A stretch of 64,000 nt of DNA from Paracidovorax citrulli (GTDB taxonomy: Bacteria; Pseudomonadota; Gammaproteobacteria; Burkholderiales; Burkholderiaceae_C), in contig NZ_FNEY01000023.1 of the NCBI RefSeq assembly GCF_900100305.1, forward strand, positions 21,526 to 85,525. Reading direction: 5' to 3'. Under the pieces are notes generated by a model. That model was not told the DNA's origin, did no database searches, and saw only the letters and a program-made list of their open reading frames with translations. The translations under genes and the position numbers were made by a program. Below, in pieces: positions 8,287-21,519 of this stretch. The stretch's first letter is position 1. Each line of letters begins with the position of its first letter.

Positions 8287-10080
8287 TCAGGCGATCTTGA
8301 ACCGGCCGATGGTCGCGGCCAGTGCATTGGCCTGCGTCTGCAAGGTGCCCGAGGCGGCAGCGGATTGCTCCACCAGCGAAGCGTTCTGCTGCACCATCGC
8401 ATCCAGCTGGACGACCGCCTGATTGACTTCCTGGATGCCGCGCGTCTGCTCTGCGGCGGCACGCGCGATCCCGGAAATGACGGATTGCACTTCGGCGGAA
8501 TGGGAGATGATCTCGCTCATGGTCTTGCCGGCCCGGCGCACCTGGACCGACCCGGCGGAAACGCGCGACACCGTGGACTCCACCAGCTGCTTGACCTCGC
8601 GTGCGGACTCTGCACTGCGCTGCGCCAGGTTGCGCACTTCATGGGCGACGACGGCAAAACCGCGCCCCTGCTCCCCGGCACGGGCGGCTTCCACCGCTGC
8701 ATTGAGCGCGAGAATGTTGGTCTGGAATGCGATGCCGTCGATGACCGTGATGATGGCACCGATCTGTCCCGAGACCTTTTCGATCTCTTCCATCGTACCG
8801 ACCGCCTCGGAGACGATCCTGCCCCCCTGCGAGGCCATTTCCGTCGCGGCACTGGAACGCTGGTCGGCCTCCAGGGCCGCCGCGGCGGAGCTGTCGACCG
8901 TTCCCGAGATGTGGGCCATCGAGGCAGCGGTTTCCTCGAGATTGGCGGCAGCCAGCTCGGTACGGGCGGACAAGTCCTGGCTGGCGCTCGCGATTTCATC
9001 GGCGGCAGTCAGGACCGACGCTCCGGCATCCCGGACTTCCAGCATCACGCTCTGTATTTTGCCGACGAACTGGTTGAACGACCGGGCGATGGTGGCGACC
9101 TCGTCCTTGCCCTGGTCCGGCAGGCGCTGCGTCAGGTCGCCGGACCCCGAGCCGATGGCCGTCATGGCCTGGCTGACTTGCTCGAGCCGGCGGAAGCTGG
9201 TCGCCGTCATGGCGATGCCGATCACGGAGGCGATGCCGACGATGATGAGCAGCGACACCAGCGAGGCCACCAGCAAGGAACGCGAGCCCGCCATCACCTC
9301 GGCTTCATCCATGACGATCACGATGCGCCAGTCGGTGCCGCGGACATCCTGCGCACGCACCAGCTTTGCCCGGCCATCGACGACGACCTTCATCTGCGCC
9401 GAGCCCGGGCCCGTGGAAGCGACGGAGAGCTGGGAAAAATCGGGCGCGATATCGGTGACCTGCCTGAATCGCAGTTTTGTATCAGCGTGCGCGATGATGC
9501 GGCCGCTCCGGTCGATCAACATGCCGAAGCTTCCTGGTGTCGGCTGGATCGACTTGATGTTCTCCACCACGCTGTCCAGCGCGATATCCCCGACCAGGAC
9601 GGCCTTGAGCGCCCCTTCGCGCATCACCGGCAGGGCCAGTGCCACCAGCAGGAGCTTGCTGGTGCTGACGTACGGAATGGCGACGGGTTTACCGGCCTGG
9701 ACCGCGCCCTGGTACCAGGGGCGGCTGGTCGGATCGTACGTGGGCGGAATGTTCGGCCAATCCGTGAATTTCGCGGATTTGTCCGGATAGCCGACGCCGA
9801 CGTCGTAGAAACCACCGGCGACGGCAATCTGCTTGAGTGCGATATCCGGGCTACTCGTCAGCACCACATCCTGCAGCGAAGCCACCATACGGGACTTGTC
9901 AGCCACCCAGTCGCCGATGACCACCGCATGCTCGTTGACCGAAGTGATCAAATCCTGATCGGCCGCCGCCGACATGCTCGATTTTGCGATCAGGTAATTG
10001 GTCGCGGTGCTGACGATGACCGAGAGCGCGACCAGCAATACCGAGACACCGACGACGCGGGTGCGAATGGATGACAACAT
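8287..10080 (-). CDS. Methyl-accepting chemotaxis protein with dCache_1 amino-acid-type sensor
   Basis: A 597-residue chemoreceptor. It has an N-terminal membrane helix (~8-30), a periplasmic dCache_1 domain (~31-275), a second membrane helix (~280-305), a HAMP domain (~305-355) and a cytoplasmic signalling hairpin with [20 protein letters not shown]. In the sensor, Y115, R120, W122, Y123, Y137 and D165 reproduce the spacing of the dCache_1AA amino-acid-binding set known from Pseudomonas PctA. The C terminus has no NWETF CheR-tether. A TTG 24 bp upstream is an alternative start. It lies upstream of livHMGF on the same strand, in keeping with an amino-acid ligand, but a terminator separates them. 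Confidence 0.92.
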   Translation of the reverse strand: MLSSIRTRVVGVSVLLVALSVIVSTATNYLIAKSSMSAAADQDLITSVNEHAVVIGDWVADKSRMVASLQDVVLTSSPDIALKQIAVAGGFYDVGVGYPDKSAKFTDWPNIPPTYDPTSRPWYQGAVQAGKPVAIPYVSTSKLLLVALALPVMREGALKAVLVGDIALDSVVENIKSIQPTPGSFGMLIDRSGRIIAHADTKLRFRQVTDIAPDFSQLSVASTGPGSAQMKVVVDGRAKLVRAQDVRGTDWRIVIVMDEAEVMAGSRSLLVASLVSLLIIVGIASVIGIAMTATSFRRLEQVSQAMTAIGSGSGDLTQRLPDQGKDEVATIARSFNQFVGKIQSVMLEVRDAGASVLTAADEIASASQDLSARTELAAANLEETAASMAHISGTVDSSAAAALEADQRSSAATEMASQGGRIVSEAVGTMEEIEKVSGQIGAIITVIDGIAFQTNILALNAAVEAARAGEQGRGFAVVAHEVRNLAQRSAESAREVKQLVESTVSRVSAGSVQVRRAGKTMSEIISHSAEVQSVISGIARAAAEQTRGIQEVNQAVVQLDAMVQQNASLVEQSAAASGTLQTQANALAATIGRFKIA

Positions 10081-10256
10081 TTTGGTGGAGTTTTGTTTTT
10101 GCAATCAAACCAATTAACTGCATTATTACAAAAACAAACATACCACAGGGAAAACGTTATGCGCATGCGTGCTGTGCATCGGCACAAGATGTTGTATGCG
10201 GCACCACAACGAGATTGACTTTTCGGAATCCCGGCGCGCTCACCAAGGCATTCATC

Positions 10257-11561
10257 TCAATTTTTGCGCGCTTCTTCGTCCCACTTTTTGAGCACCGCCA
10301 GCTTCTCCGCGATCTTCACTTCGAGGCCTCTGGGCACCGGCCGATACCAGCCCGGCTCATCCATGCCGTCGGGAAGATAGGTTTCCCCGGCAGCGTAGGC
10401 GTTGGGCTCGTCATGCGCATACCGGTACTCGTGCCCATAGCCCAGTTCTTTCATGAGCTTGGTGGGCGCGTTGCGCAGGTGGACCGGCACCTCACGGCTC
10501 TTGTCCTTCTTCACGAAGGCCCTGGCCGCGTTGTAGGCGTTGTACCCCGCGTTGCTCTTGGCAGCCACCGCCAGATAGATCACGGCCTGCCCCAGGGCCA
10601 GCTCGCCCTCCGGGCTTCCCAGACGCTCGTAGGTCAGCGCGGCATCGTTGGCGATCTGCATGGCCCTCGGGTCGGCCAGGCCGATGTCTTCCCACGCCAT
10701 GCGGACAATGCGCCGTGCCAGATACCTGGCGTCTGCCCCACCGTCCAGCATGCGCGTGAGCCAGTAGAGGGCAGCGTCCGGATGGGAGCCGCGCACCGAC
10801 TTGTGCAGGGCTGAAATCTGGTCGTAGAAATTGTCCCCGCCCTTGTCGAAGCGCCGGCTGTTCAGCGTCAAGGCGTTCTGCAGGAAGTCGGCAGTGATCG
10901 CCGTGGTCCCCGAAGCATTGGCTGCCGTGCTGGTCTGCTCCAGCAGGTTCAGGAACCTTCTGGCGTCGCCATCCGCATAGCCGATGATGGTGTCCGTCGC
11001 CAGGTCGTCGAACCGAAGATGGCCGAGGGCCATCTCTTGCGCACGCTTCAGAAGCAGCCGCAGTTCTTCATCCGTCAGGGACTTCAGGACATAGACCTGG
11101 GCGCGCGACAGCAGAGCCGAGTTCACCTCGAAGGAAGGGTTCTCGGTGGTGGCCCCGATGAAGGTCACCAGGCCGCTTTCCGCGTAGGGAAGCAGCGCGT
11201 CCTGCTGCGACTTGTTGAACCTGTGGATTTCATCCACGAACAGGATCGTGTGCTTGCCCATCGCCAGGTTCTGCTGCGCCTGCTCCATGGCGGCACGGAT
11301 GTCCTTGACACCGGAGAACACCGCAGACAAGGCGATGAACTCGCATTGGAACGCCGTGGCCGTGAGCCGGGCCAGGGTCGTTTTGCCCACGCCTGGCGGC
11401 CCCCAGAAGATCATGGAGTGCGGCTTGCCCGACTGGAACGCCAGCCGCAACGGCTTGCCCTCCCCCAGCAGGTGCGACTGCCCGATCACCTCGTCCAGGC
11501 TGGCCGGGCGCAGGGCTTCGGCCAGGGGAGCGACCGGAGGAGTGGAGAACAGATCTGCCAT
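10257..11561 (-). CDS. rarA: Replication-associated recombination protein A (RarA/MgsA AAA+ ATPase)
   Basis: A 434-residue clamp-loader-like AAA+ ATPase that acts at stalled replication forks. It begins MADLFSTPPVAPLAEALRP and has IGQSHLLGEGKPLR, Walker A WGPPGVGKTTLARL (~55), Walker B ILFVDEIHRFNKSQQD (~110), sensor 1 IGATTENPSF, and the C-terminal MgsA domain with HKSVRGSHPDAALYWLTRML and GYGHEYRYAHDEP. The length matches E. coli RarA (447). The chosen ATG gives the canonical N terminus; an upstream in-frame start would add unrelated residues. Confidence 0.96.
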   Translation of the reverse strand: MADLFSTPPVAPLAEALRPASLDEVIGQSHLLGEGKPLRLAFQSGKPHSMIFWGPPGVGKTTLARLTATAFQCEFIALSAVFSGVKDIRAAMEQAQQNLAMGKHTILFVDEIHRFNKSQQDALLPYAESGLVTFIGATTENPSFEVNSALLSRAQVYVLKSLTDEELRLLLKRAQEMALGHLRFDDLATDTIIGYADGDARRFLNLLEQTSTAANASGTTAITADFLQNALTLNSRRFDKGGDNFYDQISALHKSVRGSHPDAALYWLTRMLDGGADARYLARRIVRMAWEDIGLADPRAMQIANDAALTYERLGSPEGELALGQAVIYLAVAAKSNAGYNAYNAARAFVKKDKSREVPVHLRNAPTKLMKELGYGHEYRYAHDEPNAYAAGETYLPDGMDEPGWYRPVPRGLEVKIAEKLAVLKKWDEEARKN

Positions 11562-11734
11562 GGCGGTGGAATGCGATGCAGCGGAAGAACGGGGGTTCGG
11601 GAAGGGAAACCGGCAGGAGCGAACGGGAAAGACAGGCCGCCGCACCCATTATTCCTGCAGGCGGTATCCTGCACCAATCCGGGGGCTCCGCGTTGCAGGC
11701 CGGCGCCGCGAGCATCCCCGCACCCTCCGACGAC

Positions 11735-12334
11735 ATGCTGCGCCCCCAGCCCGATCTCGCCTCGCTTGTGCACAGCGTGCGCAATTGCACCCTGTGCGCA
11801 GGCAGCCTGCCCCTCGGGCCGCGGCCCGTGCTGCAGGCCTCCGCCGGGGCGCGCATCCTCGTCGCGGGGCAGGCACCGGGCCGCAAGGTGCACGCCAGCG
11901 GCATTCCCTTCGACGATGCGAGCGGCGAACGGCTGCGCGCCTGGATGGGGGTGGACCGGGACACGTTCTACGACCCCGGGCGCATCGCGATCGTCCCCAT
12001 GGGCTTCTGCTACCCCGGCACCGGCCGTTCGGGCGACCTGCCGCCGCGCCCGGAATGCGCCTCCACCTGGCGCAAGCCGCTGCTGCAAGCCCTGCCCGGC
12101 ATCCGCCTCACCATCGTGCTCGGCGCGCACGCCCTCGCCTGGCACGGACGCCGCGCGCCTGCGCCGGCGTCGCTGACCGACGCCGTGCAGGACTGGCGCC
12201 GCGATGCGCCGGCGCTATGGGTGCTGCCGCATCCCAGTCCGCGCAACAACGGCTGGCTGAAACGCCATCCGTGGTTCGCCGAAGAATTGCTGCCCACCCT
12301 GCGCCGCGGAGTGGCGGAAGTGCTCGCGGACTGA
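11735..12334 (+). CDS. Uracil-DNA glycosylase superfamily protein (COG1573-like)
   Basis: A 199-residue protein with motif A GQAPGRKVHASGIPFDD (~48) and motif C HPSPRN near the C terminus (~165), typical of the uracil-DNA glycosylase superfamily that removes uracil from DNA. In the N-terminal part VRNCTLCAGSLPLG keeps two cysteines, but I do not see the full four-cysteine iron-sulfur set of family 4/5 enzymes. Activity is therefore inferred from fold motifs only. The start is set at the ATG where family similarity begins. It diverges from rarA. Confidence 0.8.
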   Translation: MLRPQPDLASLVHSVRNCTLCAGSLPLGPRPVLQASAGARILVAGQAPGRKVHASGIPFDDASGERLRAWMGVDRDTFYDPGRIAIVPMGFCYPGTGRSGDLPPRPECASTWRKPLLQALPGIRLTIVLGAHALAWHGRRAPAPASLTDAVQDWRRDAPALWVLPHPSPRNNGWLKRHPWFAEELLPTLRRGVAEVLAD

Positions 12335-12509
12335 ACGCTGCGGGTACACGCAGCGCCGCGTGAGCGAAACCATGTGTGGGCCTGCGGAGCTAAACTCTGC
12401 GGCCGGGGAAGGCGGGTCCGCCATGCGCCGGGCCATGGCCGCGCAGCGCGGACAATCACGCTTCGCGCGCCTGCCCGCAGGCCGCCCCCATCCCTTCGGA
12501 GACCCATCC

Positions 12510-12866
12510 ATGCATTTCGCTGCCCATGCCGTCGCGGCGCTGATCGCGCTGCTGCACATCTACATCCTGATACTGGAGATGTTCCTCTGGGACAAGCCGG
12601 CAGGCCTCAAGGCGTTCCGTAACACGCCGGAGCGCGCGGCGGACACGAAGGTGATGGCGGCCAACCAGGGTCTCTACAACGGCTTCCTCGCGGCCGGGCT
12701 GCTCTGGGGCCTCTGGCTCGGCGGACCGCACGGCCGCGCGGTCCTGACCTTCTTCCTGCTGTGCGTGCTGGTGGCCGGGCTCTACGGCGCCGCCACGGCG
12801 GCCCGCAAGATCCTGTTCATCCAGGCAGTGCCGGCCGCGCTGGGCCTGGCATTGCTCTGGATCTAG
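12510..12866 (+). CDS. DUF1304 small membrane protein
   Basis: A 118-residue protein with four hydrophobic helices (about 5-25, 50-70, 76-95, 100-117). It carries the DUF1304 hallmarks LHIYILILEMFLWDKPAG and VMAANQGLYNGFLAAGLLWG. Function is unknown; the family is widespread in proteobacteria and lactobacilli. GGAG stands before the ATG. It converges on lolA. Confidence 0.88.
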   Translation: MHFAAHAVAALIALLHIYILILEMFLWDKPAGLKAFRNTPERAADTKVMAANQGLYNGFLAAGLLWGLWLGGPHGRAVLTFFLLCVLVAGLYGAATAARKILFIQAVPAALGLALLWI

Positions 12867-12899
12867 CGGCAGGCCGGCGGCGCCGGGCCTTGCAGGGCA

Positions 12900-13535
12900 T
12901 CACTGGCGCACCACGTCGGCGCCCTGCGGGGGCTTGAACTCGAAAGTGGAGGCCGGCAGGGAAGCGCTGGACTGGACGTTCGCGAAGCGGATCACCGAGC
13001 GCTGGCCGAAGCTGTCCAGGATGTCCAGGGCCGCGAGCTGCTCGCCCTGGAAGCCCACGCGCACGCTCTTGAGCTGGCCGTCCCTGGTCCTGGGGGTGGC
13101 CAGCACCCACTGCAGGCCATCCTGGTCCGGCGCGGATTCGAGGGTGAAATCCTTGCGCAATGCCTGCAGGTCCGGCGCGGAGGCCAGCAGCGCGGCGGGC
13201 GTGGTGCCCAGCGCCTGCGCCTGCGCCCGCTGGGTGACCTGGTTCAGGTCGGCGTCGTAGAGCCAGAGCGACTTGCCGTCGGCCACGATGGTCTGGGCGA
13301 AGGGCTTGGTATAGGTGAACTTGAAGCGGCCCGGCCGCTGGAACTCGAAGGTGCCGGAGGAGGTCCGGGTGCGCGAGGCCTGGCCGTCCTTCGGGGGCGA
13401 TGTCACGGTCTGCGTGAAATCCGCGCGCCCGGCCTGGGCGCCCTTCATGAACGACTCCAGGCTCGCCAGGCCATCGGCCCAGGCGCTCTGCGCACCGACC
13501 GCGATCGCGGCGATCGCCATCCACTGTTTCATCAT
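12900..13535 (-). CDS. lolA: Outer-membrane lipoprotein carrier protein LolA
   Basis: A 211-residue periplasmic chaperone that shuttles lipoproteins from LolCDE to the outer membrane. It has a signal peptide with cleavage after QSAWA (~20), LESFMKGAQAGRADFTQTV, then GRFKFTYTKPFAQTIVADGKSLWLYDADLNQVTQR, the typical LolA hydrophobic half-barrel core. The length is normal. Two adjacent ATG codons at 13530-13535 begin the signal sequence. It lies 44 bp downstream of ftsK, the common ftsK-lolA arrangement. Confidence 0.95.
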   Translation of the reverse strand: MMKQWMAIAAIAVGAQSAWADGLASLESFMKGAQAGRADFTQTVTSPPKDGQASRTRTSSGTFEFQRPGRFKFTYTKPFAQTIVADGKSLWLYDADLNQVTQRAQAQALGTTPAALLASAPDLQALRKDFTLESAPDQDGLQWVLATPRTRDGQLKSVRVGFQGEQLAALDILDSFGQRSVIRFANVQSSASLPASTFEFKPPQGADVVRQ

Positions 13536-13579
13536 GCTTCGATCCAATCCTTGTCGTCCAGGCTCCGGCATGCCGGCGG

Positions 13580-17099
<3,520 letters not shown>

Positions 17100-17141
17100 C
17101 GCCCTGCCCGGTCCGTCCGCGCGGGCGGCAGCCGTGCGGGC

Positions 17142-17171
17142 TGGACACCCGTTTGAAGGCCGCGCTATAAT
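17142..17171 (+). promoter_or_regulatory. Strong sigma-70 promoter of rpmB-rpmG
   Basis: TGGACA (17142-17147, five of six matches to the -35 consensus), an 18-bp spacer and a perfect TATAAT (17166-17171) stand ~175 bp before the rpmB ATG. This leaves a long 5' leader. A full consensus -10 is rare in this G+C-rich sequence and fits a ribosomal-protein operon. Confidence 0.75.
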
Positions 17172-17345
17172 GCGCGGCTTTGCTGCATCTTGCGCACCGC
17201 TTTTTCAAGCGAGCCGCGCGCCGCGGCAGATACCAACCGGGTTACCGCCACCCTATCTGGCGAGGTGAGGCCGCGCGGACAGGCTTTCGCGAACCAGCGG
17301 AGCGTGCATGTCCTGCGGCTGTATTTGAAAAATCGGAGTGTCCTC

Positions 17346-17579
17346 ATGGCACGCGTCTGCGACGTCACGGGCAAGAAGCCCATGGTCGGGAACAACGTTT
17401 CCCACGCCAACAACAAAACCAAGCGCCGGTTCCTGCCGAACCTGCAATACCGCCGTTTCTGGGTCGAGAGCGAAAACCGCTGGGTGCGCCTGCGTGTTTC
17501 CAGCGCCGCCCTGCGTCTGATCGACAAGAACGGCATCGATTCCGTGCTCGCCGACCTGCGTGCACGTGGCCAGGCTTAA
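17346..17579 (+). CDS. rpmB: 50S ribosomal protein L28
   Basis: A 77-residue basic protein: [20 protein letters not shown] then [18 protein letters not shown], the standard L28 sequence and length. The start is the ATG after GGAGTG. It is cotranscribed with rpmG 11 bp downstream from the consensus promoter at 17142-17171. Confidence 0.98.
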   Translation: MARVCDVTGKKPMVGNNVSHANNKTKRRFLPNLQYRRFWVESENRWVRLRVSSAALRLIDKNGIDSVLADLRARGQA

Positions 17580-17590
17580 GGAGTAGCACC

Positions 17591-17761
17591 ATGGCAACCA
17601 AAGGCGGACGCGACAAGATCAAGCTGGAATCCACCGCAGGAACCGGCCACTTCTACACCACCACCAAGAACAAGAAGACGATGCCCGAGAAGATGTCGAT
17701 CATCAAGTTCGACCCCAAGGCTCGCAAGCACGTCGAGTACAAGGAAATGAAACTGAAGTAA
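17591..17761 (+). CDS. rpmG: 50S ribosomal protein L33
   Basis: A 56-residue protein, [20 protein letters not shown] with [21 protein letters not shown]. It is the zinc-free (C-minus) L33 form, since no CxxC pairs are present, as is usual in proteobacteria. AAGGAG precedes the ATG. It is the second gene of the rpmBG operon and is followed by a strong terminator. Confidence 0.98.
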   Translation: MATKGGRDKIKLESTAGTGHFYTTTKNKKTMPEKMSIIKFDPKARKHVEYKEMKLK

Positions 17762-17791
17762 GGCGCCAGCCGCTTCCAGCGCTTTCCCGTG

Positions 17792-17825
17792 AAAGCCGCC
17801 CCACCGAGGGCGGCTTTTCTTTTTC
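17792..17825. terminator. Intrinsic terminator after rpmG
   Basis: A perfect ten-base stem, AAAGCCGCCC paired with GGGCGGCTTT, is followed by TTTTCTTTTT. It ends the rpmBG transcript, and the A run on the other side could also help end the convergent MocR-type gene. Confidence 0.92.
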
Positions 17826-17849
17826 CGGCTGTTCCTTTTTGGCGTGGCC

Positions 17850-19415
17850 TCAGGCCGCAGCGGCCTGGCGGCCCCCGCCCTGCTGCGGCGGGCGGCCGGT
17901 TTCCGGCACGGTATTGCGCTGGCCGGCCAGCAATTCGCCCAGCACCCGGTACCCCTCCTCCACCGCAGGCGTGAACGGCATGCCGCAGCTCAGCCGCAGG
18001 AAACGTTCGTAGCGCCCGGTGTTGGAGAACATGGGCCCCGGCGCCACACGGATGCCGCGTGCCAGGGCATCGTCGTAGAGCCGCGTGGAGGACAGGCCCG
18101 CGGGCAACTCGAGCCACAGGCTGATCCCGCCGGGCGGCAGGCTCAGGCGGGTTCCCGCGGGGAAGTAACGGGCGACGGCGCGGGCCGACTGCTCGCGCTG
18201 CTCCTTCAGCGAAGCGCGCATGCGGCGCAGGTGCCGCTCGTACGCGGGCGAACCCACGGTGCGCGCCGCCAGCAGTTGCGACCACGTCTGCATGTTGCGC
18301 GTGCGGGCGAACTTGAGCATCTGCACGCGCGCATTCCAGCGGCCGGCGCTCATCCAGCCCTGGCGCAAACCCGGCGCGAAGCTCTTGCTGAGGGAGGCGC
18401 AGTAGATCACCTGTCCCGCGTCGCCCGGGCGGTCCCAGGCCTTGGCGGGCCGCATCGGCTGGGGCGATTCGACGAACTCGCGGTAGATATCGTCTTCGAT
18501 CAGGGCGAGGCCGTGCTCCACGCAGAGCGCGACGAGGCGCTCCTTGTGGGAGTCCGGCATGACGCTGCCCTGGGGCATCTGCAGGTGCGGCACCACCACC
18601 ACGGCCTTGAGCCGCGGCTCGTTGCGGGCCGCGAGTTCCAGGGCCTCGATCGATATGCCGGTGTGGGGGCTGCAGGGAATCTCGAGCGCGCGCAGGCCCC
18701 GCACCTCGATCGCCTGCAGGATGCCGAAGAAGGTCGGGGATTCGACCGCGATCACATCGCCGGGCTCGGCCACCGCGTCCAGCGCGAGGTTCACGGCCTC
18801 CGAGTTGCCGTGCGTGGCGCCGATACCCTCGGGCGCGAGGCTCAGGCCGAAGCTGAGCGCATGGTGCGCCATGGCCCGCTGGAACTCCGGGTGCGTGGAC
18901 GGGGCGGAGGGGCCATAGACGAGGATGTCGGGCTGTTCGCGCAGCAGCCGGACCGCGAGGCGGTTGAGCGCCTCGGCATCGAACAGCGCGGGCGCGGGCA
19001 TGGCGCTGCCCAGGTCCAGCGCGGAAGGCGCACGGCGGGCCTTCTCCAGGAACGTGGAAATGCGTTCGTTGATGCCGGCGAACACGTGCGGGTCGGGCGG
19101 CAGCGGCTCGTGCAGTTCGGGCTCGCGGGCCGCCGGCAGGGAGGCGACACGGGCAGGAACGGCGGCGAAGTACCCCACCCGCTCGCGCGCCTGGGCGAAG
19201 CCTTCGGCCTCCAGGTGCCGCAGCACCTGCAGGGCTGTGGTGAGGCTCACGCCATGCCGCTGGCACAGCTCCCGCACCGACGGCAGGCGCATGCCCGGCT
19301 GCAGGCTGCCCGCCGCGATGGCCTGCACGTACAGGCCCGCGATCTGCCGGTAGCGCGGCTGGTCCGCGGCCCGCGCCGCGGGCGACAGGGGGAATTCGGC
19401 GACGGAATCGGTCAT
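17850..19415 (-). CDS. MocR-type GntR regulator with aminotransferase domain
   Basis: A 521-residue chimeric regulator. Residues ~18-85 are a GntR winged helix (RYRQIAGLYVQAIAAGSLQPG, LPSVRELCQRHGVSLTTALQ). Residues ~130-510 form a fold-type I aminotransferase domain with the PLP lysine in YCASLSKSFAPGLRQGW and GATHGNSEAVNLALDAV. Such proteins sense PLP or amino-vitamin ligands and usually control a divergent gene. The divergent gene here encodes a DUF2917 protein. The ATG at 19413-19415 is chosen because the upstream extension has no family similarity. Its ligand is unknown. Confidence 0.9.
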   Translation of the reverse strand: MTDSVAEFPLSPAARAADQPRYRQIAGLYVQAIAAGSLQPGMRLPSVRELCQRHGVSLTTALQVLRHLEAEGFAQARERVGYFAAVPARVASLPAAREPELHEPLPPDPHVFAGINERISTFLEKARRAPSALDLGSAMPAPALFDAEALNRLAVRLLREQPDILVYGPSAPSTHPEFQRAMAHHALSFGLSLAPEGIGATHGNSEAVNLALDAVAEPGDVIAVESPTFFGILQAIEVRGLRALEIPCSPHTGISIEALELAARNEPRLKAVVVVPHLQMPQGSVMPDSHKERLVALCVEHGLALIEDDIYREFVESPQPMRPAKAWDRPGDAGQVIYCASLSKSFAPGLRQGWMSAGRWNARVQMLKFARTRNMQTWSQLLAARTVGSPAYERHLRRMRASLKEQREQSARAVARYFPAGTRLSLPPGGISLWLELPAGLSSTRLYDDALARGIRVAPGPMFSNTGRYERFLRLSCGMPFTPAVEEGYRVLGELLAGQRNTVPETGRPPQQGGGRQAAAA

Positions 19416-19640
19416 GGCGGGGACGCCCCGAAAGGCGCTGGAGGCGGGAAAGCAGTGCCGGCCATCATGCCGCGGCATCGCACGGCCGCACAGATACAGA
19501 CAGGCCACACAGTGACCATAACAGAGGCAGAAAAACCCGCACTGTTCTCCTTGCCCTCCGGTCCGCCTGTGCCTGCCCCGGCATCCGGGTTCTTCCTAGG
19601 ATGAGGCCCTGTTCCGACGCATCCGCCCCCAGGAGAAACC

Positions 19641-20108
19641 ATGCCGCACGCCACACGCCCAGCCCCTTGCGCATCCCCTGCTGTCAGCCCCCTTGTTCCC
19701 GCGGCCACGCAACTGTCCGTGCGCCCTGGCCAGACGCTGCTGGTCTGCCTGCCGCCCGGCGCTTCGCTGGTGGTGGAGCATGGCTGCCTCGCGTTGCGGG
19801 CCGGTCCGGTCGTGTGGGGGCAGGTGCTGGCATCCCAGGCCCGCCTCGGGACGCTGGAAGCCGGGCAATGCCGGACCGGCGCGGCGGAGTCCACGGAGTG
19901 GATGGAAGTGTCCAACCCGGGGCATACGACGGCCCATGCCAAGCTGCTGGAGCCTGCCCCCGTCCTGTCATCGCTGGCGGGGCTGGTCAGGGCCTGCCTG
20001 AACCGGCTGGGCGGCGGGATGCGCACCCTGCGGGCGCATGGAAGGCCGAGGCCCGGCACGCCGGACCACGGCCAGCGGGCGGGGGCCCATGCCACCACAG
20101 CACGGTGA
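19641..20108 (+). CDS. DUF2917-like protein divergent from the MocR regulator
   Basis: A 155-residue protein with a cupin-like beta segment (~28-100: LSVRPGQTLLVCLPPGASLV, then HGCLALRAGPVVWGQ). This matches the general pattern of DUF2917 (RLRPGQTLRLRDAAG..., GRVWVT...). The function is unknown. The family often sits divergently to a PLP-dependent GntR regulator in Burkholderiales, as here, with a 225-bp shared control region. AGGAG precedes the ATG. The C-terminal 40 residues are basic and low-complexity. Confidence 0.65.
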   Translation: MPHATRPAPCASPAVSPLVPAATQLSVRPGQTLLVCLPPGASLVVEHGCLALRAGPVVWGQVLASQARLGTLEAGQCRTGAAESTEWMEVSNPGHTTAHAKLLEPAPVLSSLAGLVRACLNRLGGGMRTLRAHGRPRPGTPDHGQRAGAHATTAR

Positions 20109-20166
20109 TGGCGAACGCCGCCTGCCGTGCCGGCCGCTGCCGCAGCCCGCCCCGGCTCCAGTCAGC

Positions 20167-21381
20167 TCAGGCCTGCGCGGCCCGCAGCCGCAGCGAGAAA
20201 TCCCGCAGGGCGGCGATTCCGCTCTCTTCGGCGCGACGGCACCAGGCCTGCAGGTCGGCCGTGAGCTGCTCGCGCGATTGCGAGGTGTTCAACCAGAGCT
20301 GGCGCAGCTCCTCGCGCATCGTGACCATGGTGTCGAGCACGGGATGCGCGGCGCGGGCACTGGCGAGCTGCTCCTGGGCGCGCGCGGGCACCTTCTCGGC
20401 ATCGCGGTGCAGCCAGCGGCGCGCGGTACGCAGCACGGACACGTCCGCCTTGCGGGCCTTGAGGGCGGCGATCTCCTCGCGGCAGGCGCGGCGCACGCCG
20501 CGCGCATAGCCGGCCATGACCTCGTAGCGGTTGGCGATCAGGGCCTCGAGCGTCTTCTCGTCCGCCACCGGCTTGACGGCGCCCAGGCGCAGCTTGGGCG
20601 GCACCTTCCTGACGGTGGCCCAGCCCACGCGGCGCATCAGGCTGATGTAGAGCCAGCCCACGTCGAATTCATAGGGCTTGACCGAGAACTTGGCCGAGGT
20701 GGGATAGGTGTGGTGGTTGTTGTGCAGTTCTTCGCCGCCGATCACGAGCCCCCAGGGCACCAGATTGGTGCTCGCATCCTGCGCCTCGAAGTTGCGATAG
20801 CCCCAGAAGTGGCCGATGCCGTTGACGACGCCTGCGGCCCAGAACGGGATCCAGAGCATCTGCACGGCCCAGACCGTCGCGCCGATGGCACCGAAGAGCA
20901 GCACGTTGATGATGAGCATCAGCCCCACGCCCTGCCAGGCGAAGCGGCTGTAGACGTTGCGCTCGACCCAGTCGTCGGGCGTGCCGTGGCCGAACTTGGC
21001 CAGGGTCTCGGCATTGGCGGCCTCGGAGCGGTACAGCTCTGCGCCGCGCCACATCACGGTATCCAGCCCGCGCGTCTGCGGGCTGTGGGGGTCGTCGGCG
21101 GTCTCGCACTTGGCGTGGTGCTTGCGGTGGACGGCCACCCATTCCTTCGTGACCATGCCCGTGCCCACCCACAGCCAGAAGCGGAAGAAGTGCGACGGGA
21201 CGGCGCCGAGGTCCACCGAGCGGTGCGCCTGGGCGCGGTGCAGGAAGATCGTCACGGCGGCGATCGTGATATGGGTGGTCACGAGCGTGTAGAGGACGAT
21301 CTCCCACCAGGACAGGTCCAGCAGGCCATTGGCCATCCAGGCAAGGATGGCATCGAAAACGGCCCGGTCGGGAAGGTACAT
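20167..21381 (-). CDS. Membrane fatty-acid (acyl) desaturase
   Basis: A 404-residue integral di-iron desaturase that introduces a double bond into membrane acyl chains (delta-9 type). The three histidine boxes are present: HRAQAHR (~48), HRKHHAK (~84) and HNNHH (~219). Membrane helices lie around 15-40 and 150-190. A C-terminal helical, charged region of ~150 residues follows box three; it is longer than in minimal desaturases and typical of the betaproteobacterial form. The ATG at 21379-21381 gives the family start MYLPDRAVFD. Confidence 0.93.
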   Translation of the reverse strand: MYLPDRAVFDAILAWMANGLLDLSWWEIVLYTLVTTHITIAAVTIFLHRAQAHRSVDLGAVPSHFFRFWLWVGTGMVTKEWVAVHRKHHAKCETADDPHSPQTRGLDTVMWRGAELYRSEAANAETLAKFGHGTPDDWVERNVYSRFAWQGVGLMLIINVLLFGAIGATVWAVQMLWIPFWAAGVVNGIGHFWGYRNFEAQDASTNLVPWGLVIGGEELHNNHHTYPTSAKFSVKPYEFDVGWLYISLMRRVGWATVRKVPPKLRLGAVKPVADEKTLEALIANRYEVMAGYARGVRRACREEIAALKARKADVSVLRTARRWLHRDAEKVPARAQEQLASARAAHPVLDTMVTMREELRQLWLNTSQSREQLTADLQAWCRRAEESGIAALRDFSLRLRAAQA

Positions 21382-21519
21382 GGGAAGCCTTTGAGGAAAG
21401 CGGACGGGAAAACTGCCCGATGAAGGGCACTTCAGTGATTTTAGAAGCCGATGCGGCCGGGAAGTTGCACAAGACCGCGCGATGCGCGGTGTTTTCATCG
21501 GCGGATCAGCCGGGGGAAA

